Of a DNA stretch of 64,000 nt, positions 16,431 to 24,439 are shown one piece after another (positions within the stretch are counted from its first letter, which is position 1; each line of letters begins with the position of its first letter). The DNA comes from CAZPDM01 sp964585305 (GTDB lineage Bacteria > Planctomycetota > Uabimicrobiia > Uabimicrobiales > JABWCH01). A program made the position numbers and the translations under genes. Location of the stretch: positions 1-64,000 of the forward strand of contig CAZPDM010000010.1 of the NCBI GenBank assembly GCA_964585305.1, written 5' to 3'. Below the pieces are notes generated by a model that made no database searches, was not told where the DNA came from, and worked only from the letters and a program-made list of their open reading frames with translations.

Positions 16431-18695
16431 ATGACGGAAGAAAATGTGTATGTCGTTAAAGTTTCTCAAGATAAAGAAGTGGCTCAAAATTTTTGCGAAC
16501 CCAGTGAACAACAACTATGGGAATATCTTTTAAGCCGCAATTTGGTGACTAAAAAAGATGTAGATTTTACTAACAGGGAAAAATCTAGGCTATTAAAGAT
16601 GGGATATCCTTGTCAGTTATTAGCTCTTCTATATAATAGCAATATTATTTCAATGGATACTTTGATTGAAGTATATCGATTTTTTGGCAACCATGAAATA
16701 TCTAAGATTGGGCAATCAGTTGATAATATAGAGTTACAAGTTCCCAAAGTAAGAAATGGAAAACAGAAAGAAAAAAAGACTTCTACTCGGGGAAAAAAAG
16801 AGAAAACTCAAATCGAAGTTACCCATACTTCAGTTACACAAAAAATCGAAAAAAAATCTACATCCAAAAAAGCTACTCGTGTAAAACCATCGAAAAAATA
16901 TCTCAAAGAAAAAGCCGAGCGAAAAGAAGTTTCTAATCAAGAAAATATCGAAAGCACATTCTCAGCAGAAGTATATGCTCGACAAATTTATGATGCGATA
17001 GAAGAATTAAAAAATACAACGCAAGAGGAGGTTAGTACCTTGCAACAACCCGATGATAATAAACTTCAAGCAAGTTTATCTTTAATTCAAAGCTCAAATC
17101 TTCAGATATTAAAAGGCATTTCTAAATTTCAAGATATGTTATCTATTTTACATAAACTTGATGATCAATTGAGTAAAGTTCCTTCTAATAATATTTCAAC
17201 AGCAACGGCCATAACAACACAACCAACAGCAAGCTCTTCCGAATCAACAGAAGAAGGTAGCGATCGTTCCGAACGATTAGAAATGATCCGTGGAAAAAAT
17301 ACTATTTCTGCTACAGCAGCTTTACAGTCTCTAAAAAAGGGCTTACCTCTTGATGGATATTATATCGCGGATTTAAATCTTTCATCTAATAATTTTGATG
17401 GCGAAGTAAATTTAAGCAATTGTGTTTTAGAAAATTTTGATGCCTCTAGCGCGACTTTTTCTAGTGATGTCTCTTTTGAAGGTGCTTGTTTTATTGGCAA
17501 AGCAATCTTTAAAGGAACTATTTTCGCTAAAGAAGCTCAATTTAAAAAAGCAGTATTTTTAGATGGCGCAGATTATACAAAAACAGAATTCGCTGGCGAA
17601 ACAAGATTCCATAGTACGGCTTTTAAACGTTTTGTTTCTTATAACCGTGCTAAGTTTAATAAAAAGGTAATTTTTTCTTATTGCCAATTTGCTCGTGGTG
17701 CTAAATTCAATGAAGTAGAATTTTTAGCAAGTGCAAGTTTTAATAATGTTCACTGTGAACATCGTTTTAGCATGAACGACTGTAAATTTGAAGACGAAGC
17801 AACTTTCAGTAATGCGGAATTTTCTGACATCACAGATTTTAGCAAAAGCATTTTCCAAGAAACAGCAAAATTCATTGGGACAATTTTTGCAAAATATGTC
17901 AGCTTCCAATCTGTTAAATTCCAAAATGATTGCTGCATGTCTGGTGCAACAATAGAAGGTGATTTATTATTTAATTATGCTCAATTTGAAGGTCTTGTGG
18001 ATATGCAAGCTATTTCTGCAGAGCATAATGTTAACTTTAAAGAAGCTAAACTTGGTGAAAATGCTCTATTCAAGATAAAAGATGCGTACTTTGGCCGTTT
18101 ATTTATGACAATTCCTCAACTTGAAGGTCGCTTGAAAAGTCATAAAGATAAAGACTATAAAATTGCAAAAGCAGAATATGGTTTGCTAAAAAATAATTTC
18201 CGAGAAATCAATGAATATGAATGTGAAGATTGGGCATATTTACAAGAAAAACGAGCTGCACGCAAAGATGCTTCTAAAGTTAAGGCTTTCTTTGAATGGC
18301 TGGTTCTTGATATTCCTTGTGGCTATGGAACAAAAACTATCAATATTTTTCCCACTCTTTTTGTTCTCTTCCTTCTATTCGCTGGTGTCTTTTATGCTTT
18401 TGGAGATCAATTTAATTTAGGTGATACGATTGTAGAATCCGGAACAACAATATCTTCTCCCAATCAACTCACTCCTCAAACTCCTCCTACTGCGTTATCA
18501 ACAGAAGATCGCGCTGTAAATATCTTAGATTCTGTACAAATTTCTTTTTGTACATTGACTAACTTAAGCATTGGCGATTGGTCTCCTCGTCGTGGGAGTT
18601 GGATAAATTATATGATGATGTTTGAATCATTCTTGGGCTTTTTGTTAATGAATGTTGTTGTTGTTGTAACATTTAGTCGCAAGGTAAGCAGATAA
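16431..18695 (+). CDS. Pentapeptide-repeat protein fused to channel-like C-terminus
   Basis: A 754-residue membrane protein. Residues ~20-95 are a helical domain (EQQLWEYLLSRNLVTKKDV and on). Residues ~105-165 are a Lys-rich linker, ~190-260 a predicted coiled coil, and ~300-560 a long right-handed pentapeptide-repeat helix with repeating A/C-x-F units such as ANFSK- and AxFxGTIF-like units. The C-terminus has two membrane helices (about 630-655 and 720-750). Just before the second is SFCTLTNLSIGDWSP, which aligns with the pore loop of two-helix potassium channels (TLTTxGYGDxxP). The filter GYG has become SIG, so ion selectivity is doubtful. Pentapeptide-channel fusions are known; the ligand is not. 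It has its own promoter and terminator. Confidence 0.72.
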   Translation: MTEENVYVVKVSQDKEVAQNFCEPSEQQLWEYLLSRNLVTKKDVDFTNREKSRLLKMGYPCQLLALLYNSNIISMDTLIEVYRFFGNHEISKIGQSVDNIELQVPKVRNGKQKEKKTSTRGKKEKTQIEVTHTSVTQKIEKKSTSKKATRVKPSKKYLKEKAERKEVSNQENIESTFSAEVYARQIYDAIEELKNTTQEEVSTLQQPDDNKLQASLSLIQSSNLQILKGISKFQDMLSILHKLDDQLSKVPSNNISTATAITTQPTASSSESTEEGSDRSERLEMIRGKNTISATAALQSLKKGLPLDGYYIADLNLSSNNFDGEVNLSNCVLENFDASSATFSSDVSFEGACFIGKAIFKGTIFAKEAQFKKAVFLDGADYTKTEFAGETRFHSTAFKRFVSYNRAKFNKKVIFSYCQFARGAKFNEVEFLASASFNNVHCEHRFSMNDCKFEDEATFSNAEFSDITDFSKSIFQETAKFIGTIFAKYVSFQSVKFQNDCCMSGATIEGDLLFNYAQFEGLVDMQAISAEHNVNFKEAKLGENALFKIKDAYFGRLFMTIPQLEGRLKSHKDKDYKIAKAEYGLLKNNFREINEYECEDWAYLQEKRAARKDASKVKAFFEWLVLDIPCGYGTKTINIFPTLFVLFLLFAGVFYAFGDQFNLGDTIVESGTTISSPNQLTPQTPPTALSTEDRAVNILDSVQISFCTLTNLSIGDWSPRRGSWINYMMMFESFLGFLLMNVVVVVTFSRKVSR

Positions 18696-18715
18696 TCTTA
18701 GTTTTAGATTTTGAA

Positions 18716-18748
18716 TGCTACTTCTTTAAAAGAAGTAGCATTTTTTTT
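18716..18748 (+). terminator. Terminator overlapping the stop of the converging gene
   Basis: TGCTACTTCTT...AAGAAGTAGCA (18716-18740) followed by eight Ts terminates the pentapeptide-channel gene. The stop codon and last codons of the reverse-strand transglutaminase gene (18718 on) lie inside the same hairpin. Confidence 0.85.
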
Positions 18749-20685
18749 ATTTTTGGCCATTTTATTTCTAATTCTTTTAGAAAAACAGGAGAAACTTCCT
18801 TTTGTTGATAAATATTGCTTTCTATAGCTTCTAAAAGTTCTTGGCCGTATTGTTGGATTGCTTCAGGATAATCTTGTAAATGTGGTAGTAACCATTCTCT
18901 AAGAGTTGCACTTGTTGGGCGAATACCAAAAAATTTACAAAAATCTATCCATTTTTTTGCTAAATCTCTATTAACATGGATAAAAACTTTTCTAATGTTG
19001 GAATCAAAATATTTTTTATGTATTACTATATAAAATCTTTTTAACATGAGATAGATTATTAGAAGAATGCACAATATAATAGCTATAAAAAACTTATATT
19101 GTTCAAATATATTTATTACATATTGAAATAATATAAAAGTGTTATAAGAAATCCCTTCTAAAATTTCATTCCAAAATTGTCGATTCTGACTGAGATAACT
19201 TTGTAATTCATTGCTAGCAGTTGCTTCTATAGATTGCCAACCTTTTTGTGGTGTAAAAACTTCTACCCACGCATGAGCATCGCATTCTCGTACTGTAATA
19301 AAATTTCCCCAGCGATTCCATTCGTGAGCATAATAGCCAGTAATATATCGACAAGGAATGCCTATACTACGTGCTAGCATGACAAAAGTTGAAGAAAATA
19401 GTTCACAATGTCCACCATTTTGTTGAAGTAAGAAATTTTCAATAGGATCTTGTTTAGAAGAAAGTTTGATTTTAGTTTGATAAGAATAATTCTTATGTAA
19501 GTATTGTTGAATTGCTAAAATTTTTTCTTCATCATTTTGACAATTTTGAACAATACGAGTTGCAAAGTCATAGCAAAATTTTTGTAGGTTAGAAGGAACT
19601 TGTAAATACTTTTCTATATTTTTAGAAAATTCTTTTTGTTCTATATTGCTTTCTTGGATATATAAAACAATAGATTGGGGAAGCTGAAGAGTTCCCCAGA
19701 TAATGCCTTCTTGATTTGCATACAATGGTCCACGATTATTAGAAAGTTCAATAAATTTGGTTTCCAATGGTGCAAAGATAATTGAATAGGTAGAATCAAA
19801 GCGAGTAATCTTATGTTGTTGATGATTTTTTGAGAGAACATTTTCCATCTCTAAATTAAAAAGATATTCTCCTGTTTTTTCTTCTTTTCCCCATATAATA
19901 TTTCTTTTTTCTTCAGAAATACGCCAGGAACCACTTTCATAATGATCGAATATACGACCACGTAAATAATATTGATTTTTAGGAGCAAAATATCTTAGAA
20001 CCACTTTATTGGAAAACACAATATTAACAGAATGTAGATCGCTGAATAAAGAAAACCCGCTTGTTACATTTGAATCAGTTTCAACAAATGGATTCCAATT
20101 GTTTATTTCTTCCCTATAATAGGCTAAAGTTATAAAACAAATTCCAGCAAATATAAATACAATCCCAATCATGATTCCTATAAGTTTTTTTCCCACATTG
20201 CCTATGAATTCTTGATATAAAGATTCTTTTCTTCCACAGGTGATAAGAGTAAACATATAAAGACTAAGTCCTACCCCAAATATCCATGTCAATTGAGAAC
20301 AACTTGCACATACTATAGTAAGTAATGTATAAAAATAAAATTTTGTTCCCAATTTTTCTTTTTGAAAAAGTTGCAATATTGATAAAAGTATACTGGCTTG
20401 TCCGATACTCCATAATAAAGAGAAAGTAAAAATACCTTCTACTTTCACATCACAAGGAAATAAACTATGTTTTGTATATGCTAAACCAAAGATTGTGATA
20501 TCCCATAATATATTGATTTTGATAACTTTTGGACTTGAAAAGTATGCAAGGATGATGGTTGGTAAAAGAATAATGGGAAAAATAATTGCTTCAATATAAC
20601 GCAAGTGAATAATGTTCTCTATTGCAATTATGCTTAAAGTAAGCAAACTGATTAAAACTAAATGAATTTGATATATTCGTGCCAT
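18718..20685 (-). CDS. TgpA-like transglutaminase membrane protein
   Basis: A 655-residue protein with an N-terminal block of about six membrane helices (residues 1-190), an extracytoplasmic transglutaminase-like domain, one more helix (~540-562) and a C-terminal cytoplasmic tail. This is the TgpA (DUF3488 plus transglutaminase core) layout. The catalytic Cys is Cys427 in GGHCELFSSTF and the His is in DAHAWVEVF at about 470. The third residue, normally Asp in a 'vDpT' context, is Glu here (QSIEATAS). It probably acts on peptides in the periplasm. TgpA genes usually sit beside moxR and DUF58 genes, which are absent here. The final codons lie within a terminator hairpin. Confidence 0.8.
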   Translation of the reverse strand: MARIYQIHLVLISLLTLSIIAIENIIHLRYIEAIIFPIILLPTIILAYFSSPKVIKINILWDITIFGLAYTKHSLFPCDVKVEGIFTFSLLWSIGQASILLSILQLFQKEKLGTKFYFYTLLTIVCASCSQLTWIFGVGLSLYMFTLITCGRKESLYQEFIGNVGKKLIGIMIGIVFIFAGICFITLAYYREEINNWNPFVETDSNVTSGFSLFSDLHSVNIVFSNKVVLRYFAPKNQYYLRGRIFDHYESGSWRISEEKRNIIWGKEEKTGEYLFNLEMENVLSKNHQQHKITRFDSTYSIIFAPLETKFIELSNNRGPLYANQEGIIWGTLQLPQSIVLYIQESNIEQKEFSKNIEKYLQVPSNLQKFCYDFATRIVQNCQNDEEKILAIQQYLHKNYSYQTKIKLSSKQDPIENFLLQQNGGHCELFSSTFVMLARSIGIPCRYITGYYAHEWNRWGNFITVRECDAHAWVEVFTPQKGWQSIEATASNELQSYLSQNRQFWNEILEGISYNTFILFQYVINIFEQYKFFIAIILCILLIIYLMLKRFYIVIHKKYFDSNIRKVFIHVNRDLAKKWIDFCKFFGIRPTSATLREWLLPHLQDYPEAIQQYGQELLEAIESNIYQQKEVSPVFLKELEIKWPKIKKMLLLLKK

Positions 20686-20716
20686 AATATTTTCGCTAAA
20701 TATTTTTTCTTAAAAA

Positions 20717-20738
20717 AACACGCCTTAAAAGGCGTGTT
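20717..20738 (-). terminator. Rho-independent terminator
   Basis: AACACGCCTT-AA-AAGGCGTGTT (20717-20738), with As at 20712-20718 that read as a T-run on the reverse strand. It lies directly after the stop of the gene at 20743 and before the transglutaminase start. Confidence 0.88.
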
Positions 20739-20742
20739 AATT

Positions 20743-22167
20743 TTATCGATGTTTCATAACAAATTTATTAACTACCCAAAGCAAAGCCAAAGTAGCAATA
20801 AACATTCCTGTTGTAACAAAAGTCCAAAATCCAATAGCTCCGCCACTTTGTTTAATTTCTAGAACAACTTGCATTAAATTAAATGCCGCAGTTGCTGAAA
20901 TAAAAATATTAACGAGTTGGATGCTTTTATTTGTTCTTAAAGTATATTCTTGGATAACATAATCTGTTGCCAAATCTCGTTTTTTCTCAAGTTTTTCTTG
21001 CAGTTCTGGTATACGATGAGAAAGTCTTGCTTTTTCTAAAAATTCTTCGCGAGAAGGGTAGGGAGTAATTCCCGAACGATATGCAATAAGATCACGCATA
21101 CTCTGTTTTTGCAACTCTAGCATTTTTTCAGGTGTAGAATGTTCTCCTGCGATCTCTCTAGAAAGCAGTACACTATATAAATCAATGAGGTATTTTTCTA
21201 AGTATACCCATTCCAATAAACAGCTATAATGTGTAGTATTATATAAAGTTGAACTATAGACATTTTGATGCTTTTTATTTTTCATTGTATCTTGCGCTAA
21301 CTGTTCGCAACTGGAATCCAAGATCATCAAGTCAGAAAGACCAAAAGTATATACTGCAATTTCTTCATCACTGGCCAAATCGTTGAGGAAACTTTCTGTA
21401 ACAATATCATCAGATCTTGAAGAATAACATCTGTCAAGACAACCAAGCCCACGAATTTCCCGACCAAAATTACTTGTAAGTGTAAAATCTCTAATCTTTT
21501 CACAGGGTGGGTTTGTTTTATATAGTTGAACTAAAGTTGAGGAAATACAACGATAATCACGAATTTCTTCTAAATCACAAAATTGTTTAAGATAATGAAT
21601 AAATAAAGGACGAAGCAATTCAGAAGTAAAATCTTTCAAATTCCCAACTAAAAAAGTCCCTTCCGGACGCTGTATCCAACGGATATACTCTTTAGATTCA
21701 AAAGGAATTTTATTACAAAGTTGTTCTGGAATTTTAATGGCAAGCGTTCGCAAATTGAATCTTGTTAATTCGATAGCATCTAAGATTTCATAACCTTTTT
21801 CATCATTAAACCGAATATGAAATTTAGCAGTCAAAATTCCACTGCGATGTAAAGAAGGGTAAACCTGAATTGTTACAAGTGATCCATTTGTAAAATTTTT
21901 AATGATTGAGTCTTCAGGCTCATACATAATTTTGTGACGTTGCAAAACTTGAATAGCAGGTAACTCAAAATGAACCATATCGTACTTTGATAACGTGCAT
22001 ACTTGGTTAAAAACAAATGTCATAACATTATAAGCTTCGGTTTCGTTAGTAAGAATATCTTTAAAAATTGAATTTGCCTTATCTTGACTAAAAAAAGAAC
22101 TTGGTTTTCCCAAATCTACTGTATTGCGAAGAGTTACCGCAAAATCTGTAATGCGTAATTCTGACAT
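20743..22167 (-). CDS. Unknown protein with two C-terminal membrane helices
   Basis: A 474-residue protein that I cannot assign to a family. Residues 1-~300 are a mixed alpha/beta soluble domain. Residues ~330-415 are strongly helical and charged, and two membrane helices follow at about 420-440 and 447-468, ending in a basic tail (NKFVMKHR). This soluble domain/coiled coil/two-helix hairpin order recalls CorA-like layouts, but the GMN motif is missing, so that is rejected. It is monocistronic with a good terminator. Its leader carries the second copy of the ~61-nt element that also precedes the MBL-fold gene, so the two may be co-regulated. Confidence 0.65.
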   Translation of the reverse strand: MSELRITDFAVTLRNTVDLGKPSSFFSQDKANSIFKDILTNETEAYNVMTFVFNQVCTLSKYDMVHFELPAIQVLQRHKIMYEPEDSIIKNFTNGSLVTIQVYPSLHRSGILTAKFHIRFNDEKGYEILDAIELTRFNLRTLAIKIPEQLCNKIPFESKEYIRWIQRPEGTFLVGNLKDFTSELLRPLFIHYLKQFCDLEEIRDYRCISSTLVQLYKTNPPCEKIRDFTLTSNFGREIRGLGCLDRCYSSRSDDIVTESFLNDLASDEEIAVYTFGLSDLMILDSSCEQLAQDTMKNKKHQNVYSSTLYNTTHYSCLLEWVYLEKYLIDLYSVLLSREIAGEHSTPEKMLELQKQSMRDLIAYRSGITPYPSREEFLEKARLSHRIPELQEKLEKKRDLATDYVIQEYTLRTNKSIQLVNIFISATAAFNLMQVVLEIKQSGGAIGFWTFVTTGMFIATLALLWVVNKFVMKHR

Positions 22168-22496
22168 TTTCTACGGTGAAACACCGCCTCCAAATTTTTA
22201 AACTAAGTGGTTTGTCAACTAAATTGCTGGACATATTTTCCTTATCCTAGTGCACTCGTCCATGCACATATATGCATGGTAGGAATTAATCCGCTTATAA
22301 ATGAAGGCTTTAACGAAAAAAATTGCAGCTGAGGGTTCAATTCCTATCAGTTAAATGTCAAAAAACTTAGTTATCTACTTATTTTATATTACAAATTTTT
22401 TTCTATAATTTCCATAAAAATTTCGCAAGTATTAGATAAAAAAGTTAAAATAATAGAGAACTTAGAATAGTATTCTTTTTTTGAAAGGATTTTTCC
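22168..22496. other. Divergent intergenic region with conserved element
   Basis: This 329-base gap separates the unknown membrane protein (reverse) from the Ser/Thr kinase (forward). It holds the second copy of the ~61-nt element and, adjoining it, the inverted repeat CCATGCA-CATATA-TGCATGG (22260-22279). The right half is AT-rich. A GGTTCAATTCC string at about 22338 resembles a tRNA T-loop, but no acceptor or anticodon arms fit around it. Confidence 0.5.
22213..22272 (-). promoter_or_regulatory. Conserved ~61-nt upstream element, copy 2
   Basis: Read on the reverse strand it begins with TATATGTGCATGGACGAGTG (22272-22253) and ends in TTGACA (22218-22213), 45 bases before the ATG at 22167. 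It matches 5582-5642 at about 52 of 61 positions with one gap. It lies at nearly the same distance and in the same orientation relative to the downstream gene. Confidence 0.6.
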
Positions 22497-24206
22497 ATGC
22501 CGATTGAAGAAAAGTTATGGAGATGGTATGAAAGGCATAAATATGCAGTAAACGCTGTATTGGAAATTGCTCAAGATATTATCCCAGGAGGAAAACTGGT
22601 ATTTAATGCTTTACGAGCTACTCATGCTTATATCTACGAACGTAAATTAAATCAACACGAAGGAGATATTCAAGAAACTTCTGATATAAAAGAACTGCAA
22701 GAAATGATGTCTCAAATCAAGCCAGAAATATCAGATTTGGTAGAAGAAATTGAGCAACATCAAGATTTTCAAAATGCAGCAAATGAAAAAGATTCCCAAA
22801 CAATATGTAAAATTGTAGAAGAAAAATTTAGCACAGATGTTAACGAAGTGATTAGCAAAATTAGTCCAGTTGTGAGCATATCTGCGAAAAGGATTTCTCC
22901 TGAGAATAAAGAGACAGTAATTATAAATAATAGTAAAGTTATAAATCAAAAATATAGACTTATAAAAATACTAGGTAAAGGAGGCCAAGGAGAAGTTTAT
23001 GAAGCACTTGATTTAGCAGCAGAAAAACATGTTGCAGTCAAATTTTTACCAGCAATTTTCAGCCAAGATACAAGCGCAGTAGCTACGTTACGTGCTGAAT
23101 ATAATCGTGTAGTAGATAAACTTGTTCATGCAAATATTGTTCAGTACCGTAGTATGGATCAGGATGTTGAATCTAATCGATGGTTTCTTGTGATGGATTA
23201 TATTCCTGGAAGTAATTTACGAAAATGGTTGATTGAACATAGAAACAATCCTATTTCTTTAAAAGAAGCAACATCTTTTTTAGGACCTATTGCTTCTGCA
23301 TTAGATTTTGCTCATCAAAATAAGGTTGTCCATTGCGATCTCAAACCTGAAAATATTTTAATTCGTGAAAGAGATGGGAAGTTATTTTTAGCAGATTTCG
23401 GCTTGGCAAAAGAGATCCATTCTACACTTTCTACACGTAATATTGAAAGCGATGTGAGTGGTACATTACCCTATATGGCACCTGAGCAATATTTAGGACG
23501 CTGGCCAGATGAGCATACAGACAATTGGGCATTGGGAATAATATTATATGAAATGGTAGCAGGGTATCATCCCTTTAAAGGAATAAATTTTGAACATTAT
23601 AAAGATTTGATCTGCCATGAACAACCTGAACGCCCCATGATTTTAAACCATACAGAGTGGGAATTACTATTACGATTTTTAGAAAAAGATCGTACTAAAC
23701 GATTAAGTCTTGCAGTTCCTGTTTTTAAAATGGCAGTAGAAAACTTATCAATACCTCAAGAAAATATTGCTGTTCCTCCTGCTTCTTATAAAAAAGAGAC
23801 AAAAGCTACTACAATTGGAGATCTGATGAATCAAAGAGATTCTAAAAATCAATTTGAATCGACCAAGCAAGCTGATGTTTTTCGAAAAGTACGAACTCCA
23901 ACTATAGATCCTATTGCACAAAAGGAATTAGAAGAAGTACGCAAACTTGCTTATCAAATACAACAACAGGCATCTCAACAAGAAGAACAAAAAAGTAAGC
24001 AAGCTTCTGGATGTTGGGGAATAATAGCTGGAACAATTGCTGCAATAGTTGCATGGCCATTTTTTCTTATTATATTTGCTATGACATGGCAAGAGTTTGT
24101 AGGAAAACCTGATGATATAGAAGCTTCTTTAATTTTTCTTGCTTCATGTATTTTTACTATAATATTAGGAAAAAAAGTTGCAAGTCGGCTTTCTAAAAAA
24201 AGTTAA
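22497..24206 (+). CDS. Eukaryotic-like Ser/Thr protein kinase, membrane-anchored
   Basis: A 569-residue Hanks-type kinase. The kinase domain spans about 151-430, with glycine loop LGKGGQGEVYEAL, catalytic Lys182 (VAVKF), HCDLKPEN with Asp281, Asp300-Phe-Gly and GTLPYMAPEQY. All catalytic residues are present. The HRD Arg is Cys, so it is a non-RD kinase and may not need activation-loop phosphorylation. A ~145-residue helical N-terminal domain precedes the kinase. After a Gln/Lys-rich linker, two membrane helices (about 507-530 and 545-562) form a C-terminal anchor. PASTA or other sensor repeats are absent. It is monocistronic. The ATG follows GAAAGGA at good spacing. Confidence 0.92.
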   Translation: MPIEEKLWRWYERHKYAVNAVLEIAQDIIPGGKLVFNALRATHAYIYERKLNQHEGDIQETSDIKELQEMMSQIKPEISDLVEEIEQHQDFQNAANEKDSQTICKIVEEKFSTDVNEVISKISPVVSISAKRISPENKETVIINNSKVINQKYRLIKILGKGGQGEVYEALDLAAEKHVAVKFLPAIFSQDTSAVATLRAEYNRVVDKLVHANIVQYRSMDQDVESNRWFLVMDYIPGSNLRKWLIEHRNNPISLKEATSFLGPIASALDFAHQNKVVHCDLKPENILIRERDGKLFLADFGLAKEIHSTLSTRNIESDVSGTLPYMAPEQYLGRWPDEHTDNWALGIILYEMVAGYHPFKGINFEHYKDLICHEQPERPMILNHTEWELLLRFLEKDRTKRLSLAVPVFKMAVENLSIPQENIAVPPASYKKETKATTIGDLMNQRDSKNQFESTKQADVFRKVRTPTIDPIAQKELEEVRKLAYQIQQQASQQEEQKSKQASGCWGIIAGTIAAIVAWPFFLIIFAMTWQEFVGKPDDIEASLIFLASCIFTIILGKKVASRLSKKS

Positions 24207-24219
24207 GATTATTTTATAT

Positions 24220-24247
24220 CCCTTGCAAAGCAAGGGAAAATTTTTTT
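24220..24247 (+). terminator. Rho-independent terminator of the kinase gene
   Basis: CCCTTGC-AAA-GCAAGGG (24220-24236) followed by AAAA and seven Ts, shortly after the kinase stop. Confidence 0.82.
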
Positions 24248-24267
24248 GTAAAAAAATTTTTTTTTAC

Positions 24268-24296
24268 TTGACAACTTTATAGTTCTGCAATAGAAT
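24268..24296 (+). promoter_or_regulatory. Near-consensus promoter of the PHA operon
   Basis: TTGACA (24268-24273), an exact 17-base spacer and TAGAAT (24291-24296). Transcription would start at about 24303, giving an AT-rich leader of about 137 bases before phaC. Confidence 0.75.
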
Positions 24297-24307
24297 TATT
24301 ATTGCAG
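24285..24307 (+). promoter_or_regulatory. Candidate operator overlapping the -10 box
   Basis: CTGCAATA-GAATTAT-TATTGCAG is a perfect 8+8 inverted repeat around a 7-base centre. It covers the -10 box and the predicted start point of the phaC promoter. A second, overlapping palindrome TTGCA-G-TGCAA follows at 24303-24313. The TGC-rich sites resemble those described for PHA-responsive PhaR repressors, but no regulator gene is in the window, so that link is inference. Confidence 0.6.
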
Positions 24308-24439
24308 TGCAACATAAACTATATAATATAAATTTTGATATATATATGTATATAATTTATTTGCATATATATAGTTAAATATAACAAAAAATTTTTTTTG
24401 ATATAAAAATATTGCGTAGCAATATAAAAGGAGCAGTTT

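Noticed and set aside
20743..22167. CorA-type magnesium channel
   Set aside because: Two C-terminal helices fit, but the GMN signature is missing and the soluble part does not resemble CorA.
22330..22350. GGTTCAATTCC string like a tRNA T-loop
   Set aside because: The flanking bases do not form a five-pair T-stem, and no anticodon or acceptor arm fits at the right distance.
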